Origin: JBMHDN01 sp049889355
Lineage (GTDB): Bacteria > Pseudomonadota > Alphaproteobacteria > Puniceispirillales > Puniceispirillaceae
NCBI GenBank assembly: GCA_049889355.1
Contig: JBMHDN010000023.1
Location: 1 to 5,325 of the forward strand
Length of the DNA stretch: 5,325 nucleotides
Direction of reading: 5' to 3'
Shown: positions 1 to 5,325 of the stretch, in pieces
How positions within the stretch are numbered: position 1 is the first letter of the stretch
Layout of the letters: each line of letters starts with the position of its first letter
Notes under the pieces: model-generated
What the model saw: only the letters and a program-made list of their open reading frames with translations
Told to the model about the DNA's origin: nothing
The model's database searches: none
Program-made: the position numbers and the translations under genes

Positions 1-998
1 GCCTCATACATATCGCTGGAAATAGACTGCATCCGCGCCAGGATAAACAAAAAGGATAAGGGAAAATACCGCCAGGCCTCAAAGGCAATGACGGTGGTCA
101 GGGCCATTGGAAATTTCCAAGTGAATCCAAAAATCTGAAATTCAATATATTTCGCACCTAGAAAATTGATCGGTCCATTTGTGAGGCCCATTTGCGAGAG
201 CATGGCGTTAAAGGTGCCGCCCGGCCCTGCATCCAACAACAACACCCAAGCAAAGGCCACCGCGATGACAGGGGCTACATAGGGGAACAAAAACAGGCCT
301 CTTAAAACAGGTCGGCCAAAAAAAGAGGTATTTAGAATTTGCGCTGCAAACAGGCCAAGCACCAACGCCCCGAGCGTACCGAAAATAGTGTAATAAAAAG
401 AAACCTTTAAAACCGTCCAAAATTCATCTGCTGAGAAAATTTTCCTAAAATTATCAAACGTAAAAGACAGTCTGGTCAGCACATTGACTGTCTCATAACT
501 GGCAACAGGTTTTGATGAACGTGCCCGAATACCATTATCGATATAGGCTTGTTCTGCAATCGCCGGAATTTTGATATCCAGCCGCTTACCGCCTTCTATT
601 CTTCCGATATCACAAGACAGGTTAAGACCAAATTGTGTGCAATTCTCTGGCAGGCTGGTGAGCTGTAAACCCGCTGGTAATATATCGGTGAAGACCACCT
701 CGCTCAAAGCTTCTTTTTTCGATGAATTACGGACGCGATACCGTATCATCACCTCTTCATCTGCTGTTTTCGGACGCGGTTTCACCTGTTCATTGATCAT
801 CGGTTGCGCAGCGCGCAAATCACCCAGCTCAACAGCTTTGAAGCTGATCCAGAAATTGGCCAATAGCGGCATCAGCACAATGCTCAATACGATTAAAAAG
901 GTGGGAAGCAGCATGCGATACGCCAGAAAGCGTTCACGCCTTGCCAAGGGTCCGACCTTTTTTGGTGCGCCAGCATGTGTTGAGTTATGGTGTGCCAA
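1..998 (-). CDS. Sugar ABC transporter permease, MalF/UgpA type (CUT1), partial, with DUF11-like periplasmic insert
   Basis: This is an inner-membrane permease subunit of a carbohydrate ABC importer, cut by the left window edge after 332 codons. I read it from a TTG start at 998-996, giving a protein that begins MAHHNSTHAGAPKKVG. No in-frame ATG occurs before residue 29, which already lies inside the first membrane segment. GGGA at 1010-1007 is a plausible ribosome site. Residues 28-50 form membrane segment 1. Residues about 55-175 form a long periplasmic loop. Membrane segments resume at about 196-222, 232-256 and 297-320. The stretch RGLFLFPYVAPVIAVAFAW (233-251) and the later FEAWRYFPLSFLFILARMQ are typical of MalF-like permeases. 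The last visible residues, SDMYEA, are the start of the EAA loop that docks on the ATPase. The loop contains a DUF11-like domain at about residues 82-148, unusual for this family. The gene follows the binding-protein gene across a terminator hairpin. Substrate is not deducible. Confidence 0.9.
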   Translation of the reverse strand, partial: MAHHNSTHAGAPKKVGPLARRERFLAYRMLLPTFLIVLSIVLMPLLANFWISFKAVELGDLRAAQPMINEQVKPRPKTADEEVMIRYRVRNSSKKEALSEVVFTDILPAGLQLTSLPENCTQFGLNLSCDIGRIEGGKRLDIKIPAIAEQAYIDNGIRARSSKPVASYETVNVLTRLSFTFDNFRKIFSADEFWTVLKVSFYYTIFGTLGALVLGLFAAQILNTSFFGRPVLRGLFLFPYVAPVIAVAFAWVLLLDAGPGGTFNAMLSQMGLTNGPINFLGAKYIEFQIFGFTWKFPMALTTVIAFEAWRYFPLSFLFILARMQSISSDMYE

Positions 999-1026
999 GA
1001 GCCTATTCCCAAAATGGAAAAGAATG

Positions 1027-1061
1027 AAAAAAAGAGAGGGCGGCAACAGGTGCCACCCTCT
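1027..1061 (-). terminator. Intrinsic terminator or attenuator between binding-protein and permease genes
   Basis: On the minus strand the arms AGAGGGTGGCA (1061-1051) and TGCCGCCCTCT (1045-1035) pair over 11 bp with a single G-U wobble and a 5-nt loop. A C and then seven T residues (1033-1027) follow. This is a textbook factor-independent terminator. It begins 12 bases after the stop codon of the solute-binding protein and ends 28 bases before the permease start. In many ABC importers a hairpin here ends or stabilises most transcripts after the binding-protein gene, so partial read-through gives less permease. I infer that role from position. The hairpin itself is seen directly. Confidence 0.88.
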
Positions 1062-1073
1062 TTAATTGGTTTT

Positions 1074-2414
1074 TTAGAGTGCCTTATGCTTTGACACGAT
1101 TTCCGCAGCCGCATCATCAAGTGAAATCTCACCATCGATATATTTGCGGATAACCTGTGACATCACACGTGCATTCACGATCTTAGATGCAGTGGCCAGT
1201 TGACCATCTGCAACGCCCCAACGGTCACCGACTGACAGGCCAGCTACAATGTCATTAATGACAGATTGTGGGTAGATGTTGGCCAGTGGCTCTTTACGAT
1301 CCACACCCACATCTAAGCTTGACCACAGCTTTTCATATGTTTTGTCGCCAGCGCTGTCACCCATACGTACTGGGAACTTGCCTTCAGGTGCCATGCCGAG
1401 CCAGTCGCCATACCCTTTAGAGACCACAAATTTGATGAATTCTGCCGCAACATCTGTATTGGCATCTGCAGTGATACCCAGATAGCGCACATCAGCATAA
1501 GCCGCGCCAGCCGCATTACCCGGACCTGAGAAGACAGTCACAAAGCCTGTATCTTTAGCCAGTTCCTTAGATGTTGGATCATCATTGATGGTCACAGGTG
1601 CAGAATCACGCAAGCCACCCAATTCATCCAACAGAGAAGGTGACCAGATGATCATCGCTGCCTTACCATCGAGATACATCTCACGGCTCTGCTTCCAGAA
1701 CAGATCACCATCTGGTGATGCATCAGCGATTGTCTTATAGAATGACAAGACAGTCTTCAGCTTGCTTGTGTCTTCATTGATAGAACCATCTGCATTCACC
1801 GGAGAATAACCAGCTGCCAACGAGATATGTTCAATCAGCTGCATCATGTAGGTTTCATCAATCTTGGTCGCCGCAACAAAACCATACATGGATGGCGGGT
1901 TGTGCAACGCCTTAATCGCGGCTTCAATATCTGCAAATGATTTTGGTGCTGCCAGACCTTTTTCAGCAAAGATATCTGAGCGATATACAACCAGCTGTGT
2001 CCAGCCATCAGTTGGTACAGATACAATTTCACCATCTGATTTGGCCATATTCAGCGGACCAGACGCAAAGGTGCTCATGCCCAGATCTTCAACCACTTCT
2101 GTTGCTGCTCCTGAATCCAGAATACCTGCGTCGGCAAATGGCAGAAGGTGCTGAACCGTGTGGTTCAATACATCTGGTAATTTACCTGCGGCAAAGGCAG
2201 CGGTAGCACGTGTTGCAATGTCTTTTTCTGTAACAGCAACTACATTGACGCTATGACCGGTAGCCGCTTGAAAGTCAGCTGCAATTTGCTGCTGGCGGGC
2301 CATTCTGTCTGGCTGGTCTTCCATTGTCCACATGGTGATTTCATCAGCGATGGCTGATGATAACATCGTGGCAGAGAGCATTAAGCTTGCCCCGATCATG
2401 GATAACTTCTTCAT
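1074..2414 (-). CDS. Periplasmic sugar-binding protein of a CUT1-type ABC importer
   Basis: This 446-residue protein is an extracellular solute-binding protein (family 1 type), which captures sugar in the periplasm and delivers it to the permease. It starts with a Sec signal peptide: KK at positions 2-3, a hydrophobic core, and a likely signal peptidase I site after SAIA (residue 23). There is no lipobox cysteine, so it should be soluble. The mature part opens with EITMWTMEDQPDRM, the usual first strand of the N-terminal lobe. It continues with KLPDVLNHTVQHLLPFADAGIL (77-98, the family's 'PDV... ...FA..G.L' region) and PTDGWTQLVVYRSDIFAEKGL, the crossing strand and hinge area where the family often reads VYRsDlF. 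The C-terminal lobe includes KAAMIIWSPS and EFIKFVVSKG. Length fits the family. The start is fixed by a near-perfect Shine-Dalgarno. The gene lies 24 bases after the LacI-type regulator gene and before the permease. Ligand cannot be named. A di- or oligosaccharide or polyol is the family expectation. Confidence 0.93.
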   Translation of the reverse strand: MKKLSMIGASLMLSATMLSSAIADEITMWTMEDQPDRMARQQQIAADFQAATGHSVNVVAVTEKDIATRATAAFAAGKLPDVLNHTVQHLLPFADAGILDSGAATEVVEDLGMSTFASGPLNMAKSDGEIVSVPTDGWTQLVVYRSDIFAEKGLAAPKSFADIEAAIKALHNPPSMYGFVAATKIDETYMMQLIEHISLAAGYSPVNADGSINEDTSKLKTVLSFYKTIADASPDGDLFWKQSREMYLDGKAAMIIWSPSLLDELGGLRDSAPVTINDDPTSKELAKDTGFVTVFSGPGNAAGAAYADVRYLGITADANTDVAAEFIKFVVSKGYGDWLGMAPEGKFPVRMGDSAGDKTYEKLWSSLDVGVDRKEPLANIYPQSVINDIVAGLSVGDRWGVADGQLATASKIVNARVMSQVIRKYIDGEISLDDAAAEIVSKHKAL

Positions 2415-2419
2415 TGTTT

Positions 2420-2426
2420 CCTCCTT
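2420..2426 (-). promoter_or_regulatory. Strong Shine-Dalgarno of the binding-protein gene
   Basis: The minus strand reads AAGGAGG five bases before the ATG at 2414. It is by far the best ribosome site in the window. It fits high translation of the binding protein and fixes the start codon. The regulator and permease genes have much weaker sites (GGGGG, and GGGA before a TTG start). Confidence 0.9.
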
Positions 2427-2438
2427 CGAGAAGTTTCG

Positions 2439-3470
2439 TTATTTCACTTTGTCCCGATAGGGACCATCGCTCATGCGGCGCACTAATTTCGCGCTTCTGA
2501 GTTCTTGGTAATCGACAGGATTCCCCCCATCGATAATCGCCAGCAACATATCGCCGATTTGCCGCCCTGAATGGGTGAGCGGCTGGGCCATGGTTGTCAG
2601 TGGCGGGTTCGTATGTTTGCCAAAGGCCAGACCATCATAGCCAATCACGCTTACATCAAGGCCAGGCGTTAGACCTTGTGAGCGTATCGCGGCCAAAGCG
2701 CCAATGGCTTGTGTATCTGTGGCACAGACAAAGGCTGTTGGCGGATTTTGTGCACGCAGCATGGTCACGGCGGCGCGTTCGCCTGCATCATCGCTTAATT
2801 CTGCGATTTCAATCAGCTCTTCATCCACATTAAGGCCGTTTGAAATGAGGCCTTCGCGATAACCATCAAGGCGCATTTGCGCAAAATGATAATAGGTTGG
2901 CGCCCCGACAAAACCGATTCGCCGATGACCTAACAAGACCAGATGATCAACCGAATCCATAAAGGCGGTTTTACTATCTACATCATACCAGGCATAATCA
3001 CCGTGATTGATCGATCGCCCATGCACAATGAAAGGCACCTTGAATTTTTGTAAAAGTTCAATGCGCGAATCCTGTTTATAAGGGCGTGATATCACCACGC
3101 CGCTGACCTTGCCTGAACTGGATAATTTGGCAATGGTCTGCTCTTCCTCTTCAATGGTGCTGGCATGCACCACCAGCAAATCCCAGTTTCGGCGCGCCAG
3201 AGACTGGCTAAGACCTTCGAGCAACAAGGAAACAAAAGGCTCAGACAATGCGTTGGTGTTGGCCGGCATCAAATAGGCTACCGCTTCGGCCACACCTGTG
3301 GCCAAGCGTCTGGCTGTCTGATTGGCTTTGTAATTATGCTGTTCAGCCAGGGCAATGACACGTGCTCTGGTCGCTTCACTGATATCACTATAGCCATTGA
3401 GCGCGCGCGAGACTGTACCTTCAGCGAGGCCGAGTTCATTTGCCAAAAATTTCAAGCTGACTTTTTGCAT
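2439..3470 (-). CDS. LacI-family transcriptional regulator, probable local repressor of the sugar-uptake operon
   Basis: I start this protein at the ATG at 3470-3468, giving 343 residues, normal for the family. A longer reading frame opens at 3524, but its first 18 codons would run through the operator palindrome. The shorter start aligns exactly with LacI numbering and is preceded by GGGGG. Residues 5-24 (SLKFLANELGLAEGTVSRAL) are the helix-turn-helix, with E17, G18 and R22 at the base-reading positions. NYKANQTARRLATG (46-59) is the hinge helix, and L56 sits where LacI has the leucine that wedges into the central CG step. The rest is the periplasmic-binding-protein-like effector domain, with GHRRIGFVG, PTAFVCATDTQAIGALAAI and DVSVIGYDG as family signatures. 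It is the first gene of the operon, 24 bases ahead of the binding protein, so it is probably autoregulated. The inducer is presumably the transported sugar or a derivative. Confidence 0.94.
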   Translation of the reverse strand: MQKVSLKFLANELGLAEGTVSRALNGYSDISEATRARVIALAEQHNYKANQTARRLATGVAEAVAYLMPANTNALSEPFVSLLLEGLSQSLARRNWDLLVVHASTIEEEEQTIAKLSSSGKVSGVVISRPYKQDSRIELLQKFKVPFIVHGRSINHGDYAWYDVDSKTAFMDSVDHLVLLGHRRIGFVGAPTYYHFAQMRLDGYREGLISNGLNVDEELIEIAELSDDAGERAAVTMLRAQNPPTAFVCATDTQAIGALAAIRSQGLTPGLDVSVIGYDGLAFGKHTNPPLTTMAQPLTHSGRQIGDMLLAIIDGGNPVDYQELRSAKLVRRMSDGPYRDKVK

Positions 3471-3492
3471 AAAACCCCCATCCCTAAACGCT

Positions 3493-3514
3493 ATTCCGAA
3501 AGCGCTTTCGGAAT
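3493..3514. promoter_or_regulatory. Operator: perfect 22-bp palindrome for the LacI-family regulator
   Basis: The half-site ATTCCGAAAGC is followed directly by its exact reverse complement GCTTTCGGAAT, with the centre between 3503 and 3504. The core GAAAGCGCTTTC, with a central CG-containing step, is the classic shape of a LacI/GalR-family operator. It ends 22 bases upstream of the regulator's ATG, so repressor bound here would block transcription of the regulator and the transport genes behind it. It lies in the 198-bp gap shared with the divergent methyltransferase gene. I could not assign -35 and -10 boxes with confidence in either direction. Confidence 0.88.
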
Positions 3515-3517
3515 CAA

Positions 3518-3560
3518 GTGACAAATTTGAAAAACTTTTGCTTTATATGGAATTTGTCAC
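3518..3560. repeat. Spaced inverted repeat GTGACAAATT-N23-AATTTGTCAC
   Basis: A perfect 10-bp inverted repeat has arms at 3518-3527 and 3551-3560, with 33 bp from arm centre to arm centre, about three helical turns. It begins four bases beyond the operator, in the AT-rich part of the divergent intergenic region where a promoter is expected. Each arm contains TTGTCA, which resembles a -35 hexamer pointing outwards. The arms could be a second protein-binding site or paired divergent promoter elements. Neither is proven by sequence. Confidence 0.5.
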
Positions 3561-3668
3561 AAAAGCTGGAGAGGTGATGGGCTTGTCATACACAAAGCCT
3601 GGCATCTTCTCAGCACGCAGCCTTACAAAAATATTGGCAAAGGAACATGATTTTGCCAGCATCAATGC

Positions 3669-4313
3669 ATGGACACAGACACGAAACTCGATGCGGCCTA
3701 TGCATTAAAGACGCCAGAAGATAACAAGCGGCTCTATGCGGCATGGGCAGATGATTATGAGAGCGATTTTGTGGCAGAGGCGCATTATGATTTGCCCGCC
3801 CATGTTGTGGATGGCTATGTGAGTGGCGTGAAAGGCCCTGCTGAAAAACAGGCACTGATATTGGATGTGGGCGCTGGTACTGGCCTTGTCGGGGCATTGC
3901 TGGCTGAGGCTGGCTTTGAGCTGATGGATGGGCTGGACATCTCTGCTGAAATGCTGGATATCGCACGACAAAAAGGCTGTTACCGCCATTTATATGAAGC
4001 AGATATGACAGAGAAATTATCACAGATTCCAGATGGCTGTTATGCCGGGATTGTCAGTGCTGGCACCTTTACCAATGGGCATGTTGGGCCAGATGCGCTC
4101 GATGAATTACTGCGGGTGTCGCAGCCAGGCGCGTTTTTTGCCCTCTCTATCAATGCTGAACATTGGCACAGTAAAGCATTCCAGGTGAAGTTTGAGCGCC
4201 TCGCCACGCACATCAGCGCATTCAGATTAGAAGAGGTGCGAGTCTATGGAGAGGCTGCGTCAGGCGCACACCGCGATGATATCTGTTATTTGGCCCTATT
4301 TGAGAAAAGGTGA
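3669..4313 (+). CDS. Class I SAM-dependent methyltransferase, METTL27-like
   Basis: This 214-residue protein has a complete Rossmann-type methyltransferase core. ILDVGAGTG (64-72) is motif I, the SAM-binding glycine loop. DGLDIS (87-92) supplies the acidic residue (D90) expected to hold the ribose hydroxyls. EADM (110-113) is the usual adenine-side acidic motif. GIVSAGTFTNGHVGPDAL (127-144) covers the motif IV strand and following loop, and DELLRVSQPGAFFALSIN is the late beta-strand with its Pro-Gly turn. The N-terminal LYAAWADDYESDF, with DLP soon after, resembles the small methyltransferases grouped with METTL27 (Williams-Beuren region). Substrate unknown; a small molecule or protein are both possible. 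A stop codon at 3648-3650 in this frame rules out a longer N-terminus. The ribosome site before ATG 3669 is weak. It is divergent from the LacI-type gene and convergent with the rRNA operon, so probably a single-gene unit. The divergent operator might touch its promoter, but nothing ties it functionally to sugar uptake. Confidence 0.88.
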   Translation: MDTDTKLDAAYALKTPEDNKRLYAAWADDYESDFVAEAHYDLPAHVVDGYVSGVKGPAEKQALILDVGAGTGLVGALLAEAGFELMDGLDISAEMLDIARQKGCYRHLYEADMTEKLSQIPDGCYAGIVSAGTFTNGHVGPDALDELLRVSQPGAFFALSINAEHWHSKAFQVKFERLATHISAFRLEEVRVYGEAASGAHRDDICYLALFEKR

Positions 4314-4381
4314 GCAGCTATTTGGATAGGGGCTGAGAACAGGTCACATGTTGTTTTGATTTGTTTTAATAGCTTCAAACC

Positions 4382-4408
4382 AAAAAAGCCGCCTCGGTTT
4401 GAGACGGC
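4382..4408 (-). terminator. Intrinsic terminator of the rRNA operon
   Basis: On the minus strand GCCGTCTC (4408-4401), loop AAACC and GAGGCGGC (4395-4388) form an 8-bp stem with one G-U pair, followed by six T residues (4387-4382). It lies 22 bases after the CCA end of tRNA-fMet, where the rRNA transcript should end. On the plus strand it lacks a T-tract, so it is not a convincing terminator for the methyltransferase gene. I see no other element in 4314-4381. Confidence 0.88.
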
Positions 4409-4429
4409 CTACATATAATTGGAAGAGAA

Positions 4430-4506
<77 letters not shown>

Positions 4507-4524
4507 TCAAGAGGGCTGATATAG

Positions 4525-4546
4525 AAGCGCTTTTATTGTAGCGCTT
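4525..4546 (-). repeat. Small hairpin in the 5S to tRNA-fMet spacer
   Basis: AAGCGCT (4525-4531) and AGCGCTT (4540-4546) form a 7-bp inverted repeat with an 8-nt loop. It lies 18 bases upstream of the mature 5' end of the tRNA in the precursor transcript. A role in RNA processing is plausible. No U-run suitable for termination follows on the minus strand. The remainder of the 173-base spacer (4507-4679) shows nothing else that I can name, apart from the outer arm of the pre-5S stem. Confidence 0.45.
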
Positions 4547-4669
4547 AAGTAAAAGCCCCTATCTATCTTCACGGTGCATTTGGCCTGATGATGTGTATCT
4601 GGCGATTGGCATTTATGTGTTGATAGAGAGGTTTTGTTGTTTGTTTTATATCGATATTGAGAAGAGGGT

Positions 4670-4807
4670 GTGTCCGGAAGACCAGGCGGCGACTTACTCT
4701 CCCGTGCCTTAAGACAAAGTACCATCAGCGCTGCAGAGTTTCACGGCCGAGTTCGGAATGGGGTCGGGTGGTTCATCTGCGCCATGACCACCTGGTCATC
4801 CGGGCAC
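4670..4807 (-). other. Precursor stem enclosing 5S rRNA
   Basis: The terminal helix of 5S continues outwards into its flanks. On the minus strand GTGCCCGGATGACCAGG (4807-4791) pairs with CCTGGTCTTCCGGACAC (4686-4670) over 17 positions with only a C-A and a T-T mismatch. The inner seven pairs belong to mature 5S. The outer pairs form a double-stranded processing stem of the sort cut by RNases when 5S is released from the rRNA transcript. Which enzyme cuts it cannot be read from sequence. Confidence 0.72.
4680..4797 (-). rRNA. rrf: 5S ribosomal RNA
   Basis: The roughly 118-nt gene begins GACCAGGTGGTCATGGCG and ends CGCCGCCTGGTC, so its two ends pair as helix I. Inside are CACCCGACCCCATTCCGAAC and CTCGGCCGTGAAAC, the conserved loop B and loop C region, and GGTACTTTGTCTTAAG with GGGAGAGTAAGTCGCCGCC, the conserved helix IV/V half. 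It is the large-subunit 5S component, co-transcribed after 23S. The ends are set by the pairing and may be off by one or two bases. Confidence 0.95.
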
Positions 4808-4927
4808 GCCCTTTTTTCAAAGTGATATATTCAACTTGTAAGAATAAGACATCCATATATGCGTTATACAAAGAGAGTGTAGCTTGTATCTGGTGTTATC
4901 CAGATGATGGGCATTACGCCTGTTTCA
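4798..4927 (-). other. 23S-5S intergenic spacer of the rRNA operon
   Basis: This spacer of about 130 bases holds no gene. It contains the outer arm of the pre-5S stem (4798-4807) and a small 6-bp hairpin, ATCTGG/CCAGAT at 4888-4893 and 4900-4905. An AT-rich stretch lies between these elements. It is removed during rRNA maturation. Confidence 0.7.

Positions 4928-5325
<398 letters not shown>

Noticed and set aside
571..1065. A 164-residue open frame on the plus strand
   Set aside because: It lies antisense to the permease. The minus frame gives a coherent membrane protein with family motifs, while this one has no recognisable domain.
893..1135. An 80-residue minus-strand open frame spanning the hairpin between binding protein and permease
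   Set aside because: It overlaps both genes in another frame, reads through the terminator, and has no family features.
3471..3524. N-terminal extension of the LacI-type regulator to the ATG at 3524
   Set aside because: The 18 extra codons run through the operator palindrome, match no LacI-family N-terminus, and the ATG at 3470 gives exact LacI numbering (L56 in the hinge).
3527..3549. Possible promoter boxes TTGAAA (3527) and TATATG (3544) on the plus strand
   Set aside because: The spacing is only 11 bases, far from the usual 16-18, and no better pair was found for either strand.
3647..3724. A 25-codon open frame starting just before the methyltransferase and overlapping its start
   Set aside because: An AGGA lies only two bases before its ATG, too close for a normal ribosome site, and the peptide has no recognisable features. 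It is probably chance.
3610..4023. Minus-strand open frames (3610-4023 and 3705-3989) opposite the methyltransferase
   Set aside because: They are antisense shadows of a gene with clear SAM-binding motifs, and are rich in histidine, proline and glutamine from reverse reading.

Overview
The window looks like chromosomal DNA from an alphaproteobacterium. The right end holds a ribosomal RNA operon on the minus strand in the order 23S, 5S, tRNA-fMet, which is typical of that class. The tRNA reads like an alphaproteobacterial initiator tRNA. Base composition looks intermediate (by eye, not counted), and the gene set would suit a heterotroph, perhaps marine. A finer placement, for example near the SAR116 or Rhodobacterales groups, is only a guess.

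From right to left: positions 4928-5325 carry the 3' end of 23S rRNA, including the sarcin-ricin loop and part of the peptidyl transferase region. Next come 5S rRNA (4680-4797) inside an extended precursor stem, initiator tRNA (4430-4506) with an encoded CCA, and an intrinsic terminator (4382-4408) that closes the rRNA operon. Facing it on the plus strand is a lone class I SAM-dependent methyltransferase (3669-4313).

The left two thirds is a minus-strand sugar-uptake operon. It reads LacI-family regulator (2439-3470), then periplasmic solute-binding protein (1074-2414), then a MalF-type inner-membrane permease (998 to beyond position 1). A perfect 22-bp palindrome (3493-3514) just upstream of the regulator is the likely operator, so the regulator probably controls its own operon. 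A strong stem-loop with a U-run lies between the binding-protein gene and the permease gene. It probably lets the binding protein be made in excess over the membrane parts. The second permease and the ATPase expected of such a transporter would lie beyond the left edge.

The most unusual point is in the permease. Between its first and second membrane segments it carries a loop that reads as a DUF11-like (bacterial Ig-like, cell-surface repeat) domain with two cysteines. It sits where MalF of E. coli has its unrelated-looking P2 domain, which contacts the binding protein. No mobile element or CRISPR array was seen.
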